Positions 55,291-64,000 of a stretch of 64,000 nt of DNA are shown one piece after another. Source of the stretch: Notospermus geniculatus (Eukaryota; Nemertea; Pilidiophora; Heteronemertea; Lineidae). The notes under the pieces were generated by a model, which ran no database searches, was not told where the DNA came from, and saw only the letters and a program-made list of their open reading frames with translations. Numbering within the stretch: position 1 is the first letter of the stretch; every line of letters begins with the position of its first letter. The stretch covers positions 339,129 through 403,128 of the forward strand of contig NMRB01000169.1 of assembly GCA_002633025.1 (NCBI GenBank), read 5' to 3'. The translations under genes and the position numbers were made by a program.

Positions 55291-55766
55291 GAGAGCTTTC
55301 GCACCCGCACGTTTAGGCAACCGACTACATTTAGGTCATCAAATTTTGCGGTCTAGTGACGTGTACACAAACGGATAGAGTGAGGCGAGTACGGTTTGTA
55401 AAATAGCCCGGTTAATAGGCTTTTTTCACTGTGAGCATTCTCTGTTGTCAAAGTCTTGGAACACAAAGGATAAGCATACCCTATCAATAGAGTGGCGCTG
55501 ATTGTGAAAAATCCCTATTGATCATGTTCTAATCGTATCACACAATACAAGCACAGTGGGCCTCTCGGTCAACTCGTATGACTCGAGAGCACAGTCAAAA
55601 GATTACCTCGTCTTATCCGTAAACGCCGATCTTTACGGATAGTTCTTAGGCTTGGGCTATAGCCGTGTCTCTCTGCGAAACCGCTAAATCTTATCCGTTT
55701 CACCGGTTACGGTTACGTTTAACTAAATGTAGTCGATCAGCTAAAGGTGAGGGTGCGAAAGCTCAC
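55291..55766. mobile_element. MITE inside the PC4/TBP-like relic
   Basis: GAGAGCTTTCGCACCCGCAC and GAGGGTGCGAAAGCTCAC are the ends, continuing with CCGACTACATTTAG/CTAAATGTAGTCG, bordered by TA at 55289-55290 and 55767-55768. It separates the PC4-like and TBP-like parts. It has no coding domain of its own. Confidence 0.8.
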
Positions 55767-55768
55767 TA

Positions 55769-56245
55769 TTGACGAACTGATCTACGCCACCAATATGTAT
55801 AATACGGTCCTGCTGATACTGATTCATAATGTCACTCTGACGTGAAAGCTCATGCCGTTGTTGCAGAGTGAGTGCTATCCCCACTTTAGTTGGATATACA
55901 GTAAGCTCGAGTTTAAACAACCGGTTCATTATGTTCATAAGCACACCCACAACCGAAATGGATCTGATCAGTTGCATTCAAATCCAGGCCACCCTAGGCC
56001 TTGAGCCACCGATTCCAGCCGTTTAGCATAATACTTGTTATGTTTTATTCACTCCCATTTCGATTGTGGGTGTGCTTATGAACATAATGAACCGGTGGTT
56101 TAAACTCGAGCTTACTGTATTCTCTTCGTAAATACGTACATGAATCAGTTTTACTTTTTCAGGAATTGCAATCCACTCATCGCCCTTCCTTAGAATTGCA
56201 CTGTATTTCCCACTGGCACCGAACGTGATACCCGCCATCATTTAC
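55769..56245 (-). pseudogene. PC4/SUB1-like segment, split by a MITE
   Basis: Two pieces on the - strand. The first (56245 to about 56120) starts with ATGATGGCGGG after an acceptor-like TCGTTTTAG and includes SGKYSAILRKG and VKLIHVRIYEE. The second (about 55896 to 55769) includes YPTKVGIALTLQQRHELS. The order (strand, I-R-x-Y, then PTKxGIxLTxxQ) matches the PC4/p15 DNA-binding domain, which binds single-stranded DNA and aids transcription initiation. The MITE at 55899-56117 separates them and the two pieces lie in different frames. The match is pattern-based and needs a profile search. Confidence 0.5.
55899..56117. mobile_element. Mariner-like MITE in the PC4-like segment
   Basis: CAGTAAGCTCGAGTTTAAAC and its mirror GTTTAAACTCGAGCTTACTG are the ends, with CATTATGTTCATAAGCACAC inside both arms and TA on each side. 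The arms are translated in the open frames on both sides, so residues after VRIYEE and before YPTK are MITE-derived. Confidence 0.85.
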
Positions 56246-56367
56246 CTAAAACGATTGAGTCAAAATAAGCTTTCTCATTGAAATGACGGTCATGAAAATC
56301 GAGAAAAAAGGCGGGAAGAGTGAAACACAACTTACCTACGTAGTAGAGGAAATACTCTGGTTTCTGT
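56246..56367 (-). other. Possible short intron and leader of the relic gene
   Basis: On the - strand, CTACGTAG|GTAAGT at 56336/56335 and TCGTTTTAG at 56246 frame a 90-bp intron-like segment just before the first ATG. If real, the relic once had a eukaryotic-type spliced leader. The interval ends where the R1 element begins at 56368. Confidence 0.3.
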
Positions 56368-56522
56368 TTTTAAGGCGGGGGGCTACCTATAGCTGAGCTC
56401 ATTCCCTAGTGGCAATCCACGGAACTTTCCTTTGTGCGCTGATCATTCACATTCAGATTAAATCCAATCACTCTGATATACTGTTTTCGAAAACCAATCT
56501 TCAGTGTACGTGCCGACCCTAA

Positions 56523-57375
56523 GGGCCATATTCATAAAGGGTGTTTTTCTCTTAGACGCGACTAACTAGCAAAAACGCTGACTAAACAGGGGATAATCGC
56601 ACGTTCAAGTTAGACGGCATTTCATAAAGAGTGATTAGATCACCAGACGTTTAACCAACGTACAAAAGTAGACACCCGCGTGCAAGTAACAACAGAAATG
56701 TTAAACGTCCCAAGGGGCTTGTTTATCTCGCGTACAAACTGTCATTTCCTTAGGCGCGCTGAAGCTTCGCAGTGAATCCGCTCCGTATCCTCGAATTAGG
56801 TGCAGAGGAAGCATGGGAAGAGGCAGAACGAGGGCAGCCTGTTGATTTGCGTGTTTTTATAGATCGTACAAATCCGGGAATCACGTGCGACAGCATCCCA
56901 TGCCACTTGCTTCTTCTGATTGGGTGTAGCATCTGAACGTTTGTTTTCAATCACATCTTTCCGAATGTTTCAGCCTCAATTAGCCACATCCGCTGATTGG
57001 CTGCAAAATTGTCAGCTCGTTTTTTCGACATGTTGGGCTGTTAAGCCTACATGTAGTTCATACTTCGACGCAAAAGCATCGGCGTCTGGCGCGCAATCAA
57101 AAGCTACGGTGCCATGCATGACCGGGACCTTTGTTCTGACATGTTACGTACTTCGTTACATGATTTTTCAGTGACTGGGGAATGCCCGCACCAAGAAAAT
57201 CGGTGATTAAGCGGGAAGTTAGACGCGGACAGATAAACGGCCGATCATCTCTTGTTGTGAATTGCGATCATCAAGGGTGTTTATCCACACGCGTACAAAC
57301 CTGTTTTAACCAGCGTACAAAAGTTATCCGCGTCTAGGCTAATCGCGCGATGATCACTCTTTATGAATACGGCCC
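56523..57375. mobile_element. PIF/Harbinger-like MITE with TAA duplication
   Basis: GGGCCATATTCATAAAGGGT and ACTCTTTATGAATACGGCCC are the ends; TAA at 56520-56522 and 57376-57378. In R1 copy 1 the same site is uninterrupted (GGGGTCGGCACG region in reverse). The interior repeats TTTCATAAAGAGTGATTAGA and CGTACAAAAGT motifs. No transposase. Confidence 0.85.
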
Positions 57376-57902
57376 TAAATCTTTTGTGTCCACTGCGGGT
57401 ATTGTTCAGCTCTGTCGCTGTGCTTTGGTCACAAATGGCCGAACAGAGTTTACTCGAAGAGCGGGAATATGCAGATCTACAGAAGTAACTGGCGAGCGAT
57501 GTGGAAATTTTCAAATTTCCCAAACAAGTTTTCTCTTTTTTGGACACATATATTTGAAAAATTTCTTTTGTATGTTATTGCCATATGTGCATTCTAGGGC
57601 AACACGATCGCCTTTTTATCTCCCCGCTTTTTGAAAAAAGTCGGGGAGATATTGTTTTACCCTCCGCCGTCAGTCCGGCTGTCCGTCCGTCCGTCCGTCC
57701 GAAAGTGACATCTCCTCCTAGGCCGTTCAACGGAGGAGCTTGAAACTTTGGTATATATTAGGTACTCATCCACTATTGTGCACAACACTCTTGGAATTTC
57801 GATCCAACTCCCTGTCTTTCCGCCAGGGGGCGATATGTGAAAAACACATTTATGGTCATTACTCCTAAAGTAATTGTGATAAAGTGATGAAATTTGGTGT
57901 GA

Positions 57903-58170
57903 AGCACAGGGACGTGACGCGTATCGGTTGGGTAAAGGAAAGGTATATATAATATATATGTAGTATTTGGGCACCCCCGCATTTGCCCCGCCCGGCGTAA
58001 GACACCCCTAGGTCCAGGTGTGCTAGTTAAATCCCTTATGATTTTTCTCCTAGGGGTGTCTTACGCCGGGCGGGGCAAATGCGGGGGTGCCCAAATACTA
58101 GCTACATACGGTATATATTATATATACATTTCCTTTACCCAACCAATACGGGTCAAGTCCCTGTGGTGTG
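57903..58170. mobile_element. Fold-back insertion
   Basis: GTATTTGGGCACCCCCGCAT and GGCGTAAGACACCCCTAGG mirror CCTAGGGGTGTCTTACGCC and ATGCGGGGGTGCCCAAATAC. Beyond, TTGGGTAAAGGAAA and TTTCCTTTACCCAA extend the stem, for arms of more than 100 bp. Confidence 0.85.
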
Positions 58171-59048
58171 AAGGTTTATCTGTGACAGCTTCATAATATA
58201 TCGTACGGGTTTTGACCTTGACCTACTTTCAAGGTCACAGGGGTCAAACTTTAATAAAAACAAGGAGCCGTCCGAAAGTGATATCTCCTCCTGGACCGTT
58301 CAATGGAGGAGATTGAAACTTTGGTATATATTAGGTACTCATCCACTGATGTGCACAACACTCTTGGAATTTCGATCCGACACCCTGTCTTTCCACCAAG
58401 GTACAGAAAAGCACAAAATTGACACACAAAATGATAATAAACAAGAAGTCAATCTCCAGAATTCACGAATTTTCGACCGCAACCGGGGTCTTTTTCAAGT
58501 GGAACTTTACAATCTGAAACTCTAGAAAAGACTGAGCTGAAACCCGAATGTAGAACTACATAACCTGTGTAGACAGGATAAACAAGCAATTAAGGAAAGA
58601 ATAGTGTCCAAGCCCTACGGGTGGTTGCTGGACCTAATTTAATGAGTGGATGTAATTAAGGAGAAACTAATTTAGCTGAATGAAAAGGGTTGAATAACTG
58701 CAGGGTTGCTCAGCCTGACCACAAGCAGAGTGTAAATAATTGGTGTAGAGCTTCATTTGGCTGAAAGAAAGTTTATAAATTAATAAATATGACATGTGTA
58801 ATACATAACAAGCACAAAGCGAAAAGATGCACACAGGTCAACACAAAGTAAAGGAATATAAAGGAAGGCAACTTCCAGATTTGTAGGAAAAAAACAGAAT
58901 GGATAATGCAAATCACTGAGCAATGAGAAGAATAGGGCGAGGAGGATTAGAGCAAAAAAGGGGGGAAGGGGAGGGAAAAAAACAAGGCCTAGACCAGAAG
59001 GGGAGCCACAGTGCCCTCCGCAACTGGAAAACCTAAAACGAAATAGGC

Positions 59049-59400
59049 CTACCAGGGGGAGAGAATAGGAAGAACACGAATGCCAAACTGGGGTCTCAGG
59101 ACCTCAGCATCTTGTGTTAAGACCTGAGGGGGTGATGGTTTTAAGAGTCCACATCCATTTCGACTCTGTTTGAAGGAGAGTCGTCTCATCTGGACATGTC
59201 TCGAGGATGGTGAACAACACGTCCGTGACAGAATGTCCTGGCAACTTAAAGTGGGCATAGAGTATCGAGCAGTCACGATCATCCTCTTTCCCTAATCTGA
59301 TGTTGGACTTATGGTTGTTCATCCTTTTACGGAAACATGTTGTCTGTCCGACGTACTGATTGATGGTGGTGCATCTGGTACATGTGATGCAGTAGACCAC
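59049..59400 (-). pseudogene. GIY-YIG endonuclease domain of Penelope-like element
   Basis: Starts VYCITCTRCTTINQYVGQT, which fits the GIY-YIG pattern of Penelope-like elements (usual form xVIYLIxCxxCxxQYIGxT), then FRKRMNNHKSNIR with the conserved arginine and histidine, LYAHFKLPGH, and TESKWMWTLKTITPSGLN, where the glutamate and the Pro-x-Gly-Leu-Asn ending are family hallmarks. The nuclease cuts target DNA for insertion. The frame appears intact across the domain but is isolated from a full RT. Upstream - strand sequence has the CQLC zinc-ligand pair typical before this domain. Confidence 0.9.
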
Positions 59401-59429
59401 ATTTCTGCTGTCACAATCAGCGGGACCCC

Positions 59430-59723
59430 TCAGGCGGAGTAGATGGGACCTTTCCGTGGAGGAGCTAGTGATGTGGGACTGGGAGGGAAAGGAGATGCAA
59501 AGTTGACATTTCCGACCTGTGTTTGGTCCTTTCCCTGAGCATGAGGGTCACAGGTGGGCTTGGCACGTTGGATCTCCTGTGTGGGGACCTTGGCTCTTAC
59601 CAGCACATCACGAAGGTTTTTGGGTCTCCGGAATGCAATAAGGGGTAACCAGAGTGTCGACAGAAGTGAGGCCCGAGACAAGCAGCAGTCCCCCAAAACC
59701 CGCAAGATCCCCTTAGTCCTCAC
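59430..59723 (-). pseudogene. Penelope-like linker region upstream of the nuclease
   Basis: Contains PLIAFRRPKNLRDVLVRAKV, a conserved stretch between RT and GIY-YIG in Penelope-like elements (PLVAYRRPxNLRDxLVRAK). A frame change between this piece and the nuclease at about 59400-59530 marks decay. The RT core is missing upstream, where the inverted repeat begins at 59829. Confidence 0.8.
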
Positions 59724-60600
59724 CTATCACCCTGGACTGCCAGACATTACTGCAATCACACGCCGTTTCCTTCTTTTTCTTCATTTGAACCCATCAATGA
59801 AGGAATGCTGCCCTGAGCCACCCCTTTTCTAGAGTTTCAGATTGTAAAGTTGCACTTGAAAAAGACCTCGGTTGGGGTCGAAAATTCGTGAATTCTGGAG
59901 ACTGTCTTTCCACCAGGGGGCGATATGTGAAAAACACATTTATGGTCATTACTCCTAAAGTAATTATGATAAAGTGATGAAATTTGGTGTGAAGGTTTAT
60001 CTGTGACAGCTTCATAATATATCTACAGGTTTTGACCTTGACCTACTTTCAAGGTCACAGGGGTCAAACTTTAATAAAAACAAGGAGCCGTCCGAAAGTG
60101 ATATCTTCTCCTGGACCGTTCAATGGAGGAGATTGAAACTTTGGTATATATTAGGTACTCATCCACTGATGTGCACAACGCTCTTGGAATTTCGATCCAA
60201 CACCCTGTCTTTCCACCAGGGGGCGATATGTGAAAAACACATTTATGGTCATTACTCCTAAAGTAATTGTGATAAAGTGATGAAATTTGGTGTGAAGGTT
60301 TATCTGTGACAGCTTCATAATATCTCTATAGGTTTTGACCTTGACCTACTTTCAAGGTCACAGGGGTCAAACTTTAATAAAAACAAGGAGCCGTCCGAAA
60401 GTGATATCTCCTCCTGGACCGTTCAATGGAGGAGATTGAAACTTTGGTAGTATTAGGTACTCATCCACTGATGTGCACAACACTATTAGAATTTCAATCC
60501 AACTCCCTGTCTTTCCACCAGGGGGCGATCCGTGACAAATACATTTGTGGCCAGTACTCCTTAAGTAATTGTGATTAAGTGACAAAATTTTGTGTGAAGG

Positions 60601-61373
60601 CATCTTGACATATCAAGGCCTACGGTCACTCCGCCCGTCGAACTACGCTCCCTTCACCCTTGACATTTTCCCTACTGAATTCCACTCGCAGCAGACTGTG
60701 CCGTTTATCACGCTCGCCCCCGCTGCTGTCATCAAATATAATCCAGAAGAAAATATTTCAGCAAAAAACATATTCAACGTTAAGCATACCTGTGTTATTT
60801 ATTACTTGATATCAAAATCCTTCATTTTACAGCATAATTCGTCAAAAAAACAATAATTATTGTTAAATCGCGAAGAACATCGATAGAAAGAAGAGCCAAC
60901 TTGAGAGCCAATCAGAAAAGTCCTCGCATACATTAGTAGTCCACAGTGACATCTGAACTTCGACGCAGTGGAAGCCGAGTAAAACATGAATGGTATCCCT
61001 TTCCCGGTCATACTTGACACAAACAAGTCCTTCCCTGGTGCAAACACGTGAATAGTATCCTTCTGATGTGAAGCTGGCGACGAAACTTTGTATTTTCCGC
61101 TAATTTCTGACCCCAAGCGACAGATCGAAGTTCTGAAGCCGCCATGTTGGCTCTGTTGATTCACCTCGCGCCCAGGTGCATCTGGTCACATACACTACGT
61201 ATTTCGTGTACTTCGTTAATTGCTCAGTTCCTGGAGGCGAGGTAACAGCTCAGCGAGAGCTCTGATTGGCCGCTCATCTCTCGGCGGCAATGCGAGTGGA
61301 AATGTGGGTAGTTTCAGGCAAGGGTGGATTGAGCGAGAGTAGGAGTGATAGGAACCCTTGTCGTGGCAAGATG
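60601..61373. mobile_element. Mutator-like element with 9-bp duplication
   Basis: CATCTTGACATATCAAGG at the left and CCTTGTCGTGGCAAGATG at the right; GTGTGAAGG at 60592-60600 and 61374-61382. It lies within the TATCTCCCC repeat and the duplication is taken from a phrase of that repeat (GGTGTGAAGGTTTATCTG). The 120-codon - frame (60802-61164) has no recognised domain. Confidence 0.85.
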
Positions 61374-61542
61374 GTGTGAAGGTTCATCTGTAACATCTTC
61401 ACAATATATATCGGACAGGTTTGGACCTACTTTCAAGGTCACAAGGGGACGAACATTCCTTAAAACCACAAGAAACATGTGAAAAACACGTCTATGGGCA
61501 TTATTCGTAAACTATTTCTGATGAGGTGACAAAATTGTGAGT

Positions 61543-61892
61543 AGCCTGGTTCCCTGGCCACCGTCTAGATGGCGCTGTGTAGACGGTGGCCAGGCAGCAA
61601 CCGTTTGCTTTTCCCCTGAATTCCGGGGAAACGGTATGGCCTCGGATTCATAGCGTCAATTAATCTGACAATGAAAAGGACGAATTTGGGAATAATGAGA
61701 GAGGAAAAATATGGATTTAGCTAATTCATACGTGTTACACACAGCATTGGTAAAAAGAACGAACATTTATGAGTTTGAAGTATTTTTTTTCTTGGTCGAA
61801 TCGATTACACAGAATCTAGGCTGGCTTTGTCTCCTGGCCATGACGTCACTACTCAATCAAATTCATCTCGACGGTGGCCAGGGAACCAGGCT
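61543..61892. mobile_element. Mutator-like element with 11-bp duplication
   Basis: AGCCTGGTTCCCTGGCCACC and GGTGGCCAGGGAACCAGGCT are the ends; AAATTGTGAGT at 61532-61542 and 61893-61903. A second internal copy of the arm (GACGGTGGCCAGGC at 61579) makes a short palindrome at the left. No coding domain. Confidence 0.9.
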
Positions 61893-62490
61893 AAATTGTG
61901 AGTGGCGGTGTATCTGGAATTTGGAATGTTTAGGTGCCGTACTCGACTGCTAATGTGCCCAACCCCAATGTATTTTGATCAAACTCAGCCTCTTCCCACC
62001 AGGGTTCAATATATGAAAGACACAGGAAAAATAACCATGTCACTATTACTTCCTGTCGAAAGAGGGGAGATATGCGATGGGCTCCCCATCGACATTGCTC
62101 TAGTTTGAATAGTTGGTCGGGAATATGAAATATTTCAAAAACTGTAAATCGAGCCTCTTTTTGGCATTAATTAGTTTGTACCAATTTAAAAAAAACGGAT
62201 CGTTAGGCACTGCAGACATCAGGCCTGTATGTTACAGACTATGTGGGAAACTGATGTGTCGCATCCCAAGTCTGCAAAATTGTTTGCGAACTCAAATTTT
62301 GACAACTTGTTATACCGTAACTTAATTAACTCCATCGTAATTGGTCAAAATGAACAATTCTTTCACAGAACGGGAGCATAAAGGTTGTAGCTAAAACATT
62401 TCGTTGAAATCAGTTAGTTACTTTTTGTCATGAATATGTTAGGACGCTTGTTTTCAAAGAGCGTCAATAAAGTCGGCATAGGTAGCCCCC

Positions 62491-62580
62491 ACATCTCGGC
62501 CTTTTCGGGAAATCTTGTCCACATGGTCAATGTCAACCACAAGTCATGCATAGCCTGATCAGTTACAACATGCGGTCAAC
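62491..62580. other. Spacer before the LTR-like end
   Basis: No feature recognised. Confidence 0.3.
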
Positions 62581-63039
62581 TAAATTCAATCCTCCCCCGC
62601 CCTATCTCCGCCTTGGCCTTTTACTCCAAGAGGCCTATTGTCATACTCAATGCATATTACGATGGAGGCGGTCTCACCACCTTGTAATGAAGGTGTGTTA
62701 AAAACACGAAACCAGAGTATGTAGCAACAATCCCACAGTAGTTTCGCAGACGGGCCCGACCACTGCCGTAGGGCCGTCGGCCCGCTGCTACTAGCAGGGA
62801 AAAAACACACGAACAACCTGTTCCCAACAAGGCGTAGTGGCAACTGCCCCGAATTCTTTATTTGTAAATCACAGATCAATTATTGTTATGAAAGATCAGT
62901 TACATAAGGACTACCAGAATATTATTAACAATGACAAGGTCCAGTCTCAGTAAATAAGTTAGCCCAACAAAGGCCTACACACTGGTTCAACGACCGTCGG
63001 TAACAGCGCGTAATGGACTGAAGTGGGGAATCTACAACA
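62581..63039 (-). repeat. Probable LTR of a Ty3/gypsy-type element
   Basis: On the - strand a purine run GCGGGGGAGAA ends directly before TGTTGTAGATTCCCC at 63039, as a polypurine tract precedes a 3' LTR. An AATAAA lies near 62862 on the same strand. The LTR's far end is not certain. No gag or pol frame is present in 63040-64000. Confidence 0.45.
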
Positions 63040-64000
63040 TTCTCCCCCGCATTGGAGGATACATCCCTCCAATTAATTAACTACGCCATAGGAACAGGAA
63101 AAACTAAATCACAAGGACCATCACGCGCTGCCAACAACCGTCGGCAAACCAGAGGGTAATAAACGACTGGTTTATTCACACTAACGCCAACACGGGAAAC
63201 TTTACACATAGAAAAATTGAAACAACGTTAAATTACCAAGGAAATGATCCCAACCGGCAGCCCTGCTAGTTCCAAATCGTTAGCTCAAAATTACCACCTT
63301 AATAATTTACAAGAGCGCTTAATCTTAACCACCAAACCATCACCAGCAATGCTACCGGTCCGAAAGGATCATAACCACCACGGATAAATCATTAAATTAA
63401 ACTAAACAGGCAGATCAAACACCATCTGCAATACCCAATGCCGACAAACACATACGGGGCAGAGCACGTCGTTCACCCTCGTACATGAACCTACACAGAA
63501 ATATCAAACTAATGAATTTCGTGATCATCCTTCCAGAATTCCAAGCAAGTACAGGGCAGAGCACGTCGTTCACCCTCACTTGCAGAATAATACAACGAAT
63601 AACGTACTGCCTGAATCCACGCGAATCCTCGTAAGAATCACAAATCTAAGCGCACAGGTGGTTTCACAACACGTCCTGACCTCGTGACTGTCACATTCCT
63701 TGAATCCGGACCTAAAGAGTTCAGTTCACTTAAATTCACATCATTCTCTACGACAGAACTATGACGGGAGCCACCCACTGGTTGACAAGTGTAGCGTTTT
63801 TCATCTGCTTTTCTAAATATAGAATCTCTCGGAGGGCACGCTACAAAGTAGGGTTCGATATACTACTATGAACAACTAAGTCTCATATAACAAATCATAA
63901 TAAAGGTTATGGGGGTTTAAGATCAAATTCCCCATTTGGGATCCCTGTCAAGTTATGTTTCTGAAACTTGGAGGGATGAATGAAGGGCAATAGACATTAT
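63040..64000 (-). repeat. Probable non-coding interior of the LTR element
   Basis: AT-rich with no open frame over 60 codons on either strand. GCAGAGCACGTCGTTCACCC occurs twice (63460, 63556). Would be the region before the polypurine tract, with coding sequence decayed or beyond the window edge. Confidence 0.35.

Larger units (their letters stand above)
58399..59902 (-). mobile_element. Penelope-like retroelement, 5' truncated
   Basis: It sits in a CCACCAGGGGG motif of the 303-bp repeat, with CTGTCTTTCCACCA on both sides (58385-58398, 59903-59916). About 75-bp inverted repeats lie at 58454-58530 and 59829-59900 (CTCTAGAAAAG/CTTTTCTAGAG, TTTTCGACC/GGTCGAAAA). On the - strand the coding remnants hold the post-RT region and GIY-YIG endonuclease of Penelope-like elements; the RT itself is absent. 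Confidence 0.85.
57612..62106 (+). repeat. TATCTCCCC repeat block with about 303-bp units
   Basis: Begins with the hairpin TATCTCCCCGCTTTTTGA with its mirror GTCGGGGAGATA, then a CCGT microsatellite (57683-57700). Units carrying GACCTTGACCTACTTTCAAG, GTTCAATGGAGGAG, TTGGTATATATTAGGTACTC and CCACCAGGGGGCG occur from 57700 on; the phrase GGTTTTGACC lies at 58208, 60028 and 60331. Insertions: fold-back (57903-58170), Penelope-like (58399-59902), two Mutator-like. The right end has AGGGGAGATATGCGATGGGC. Confidence 0.75.
56368..62490. mobile_element. R1 element, second copy, opened by nested insertions
   Basis: TTAAGGCGGGGGGCTACCTA at 56366 starts the copy and CGGCATAGGTAGCCCCC at about 62486 ends it. 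Its host sequence is 56368-56522, 57376-57611 and 62107-62490; the join at 57611/62107 is deduced from the uninterrupted order in the first copy (CGATCGTCTTTTTTGGATAG with TTGGTCGGGAATAT near 22797-22825). Inserted in it are a Harbinger-like MITE and the 4.5-kb TATCTCCCC repeat block. Confidence 0.7.

Noticed and set aside
60802-61164. 120-codon - strand frame as a transposase
   Set aside because: No DDE, zinc-finger or SWIM motif visible; it lies in a non-autonomous element.
63040-64000. Gag or pol gene of the LTR element
   Set aside because: There is no open frame above 60 codons on either strand and no RT motif.

Overview
The window looks like a gene-poor, transposon-rich stretch of an animal nuclear genome. 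Coding exons are short and separated by introns of 1-8 kb with GT-AG borders, immunoglobulin (Ig) exons have uniform phase-1 borders, and tRNA-derived SINEs, non-LTR and Penelope-like retroelements and dozens of MITEs are present. The overall character suits a marine invertebrate, plausibly a non-vertebrate deuterostome, but no sequence here fixes the species. There are assembly gaps at 24324-24336 and 30696-30699 and one ambiguous base at 49350.

The main gene is on the + strand from 11198 to at least 43067. I read nine exons: a signal-peptide exon, five Ig-domain exons, a transmembrane exon and two cytoplasmic exons carrying tyrosine motifs. Every internal junction is phase 1. The product is a type I Ig-superfamily receptor or adhesion protein of about 645 residues. 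A second, clearly paralogous signal-peptide exon with homologous intron flank lies at 50625-50700, so a tandem copy starts here; none of its Ig exons fall in the window.

A second coding relic lies on the - strand at 55022-56340. It has a PC4/SUB1-like segment followed by a segment with the TATA-binding-protein signature YEPELFP. It is split by two MITEs and shifted in frame, so it is a pseudogene or the remains of a mobile or viral gene.

The rest is layered mobile DNA. It includes a CR1-like reverse transcriptase relic (11338-13281, -) with a damaged catalytic motif; a Penelope-like element with a GIY-YIG domain (58399-59902, -) and a short non-autonomous relative (49601-49768); several elements with 9-11 bp target duplications (Mutator-like); elements flanked by TTAA, TA or TTA/TAA duplications; long fold-back elements; tRNA-like SINEs; and a probable LTR at the right edge. 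Several nests can be peeled apart (14397-17985, 19231-23225, 24711-26794, 56368-62490).

Two repeat families stand out because they carry motifs in a regular array. The AGCTCACC family (145-bp units) and the TATCTCCCC family (about 303-bp units) both contain cores matching the CTCF consensus (CCACCAGGTGGC, CCACCAGGGGGCG), together with nuclear-receptor half-sites (TCAAGGTCA, AGGTCA). They surround and lie within the Ig gene and could be dispersed regulatory or boundary elements.
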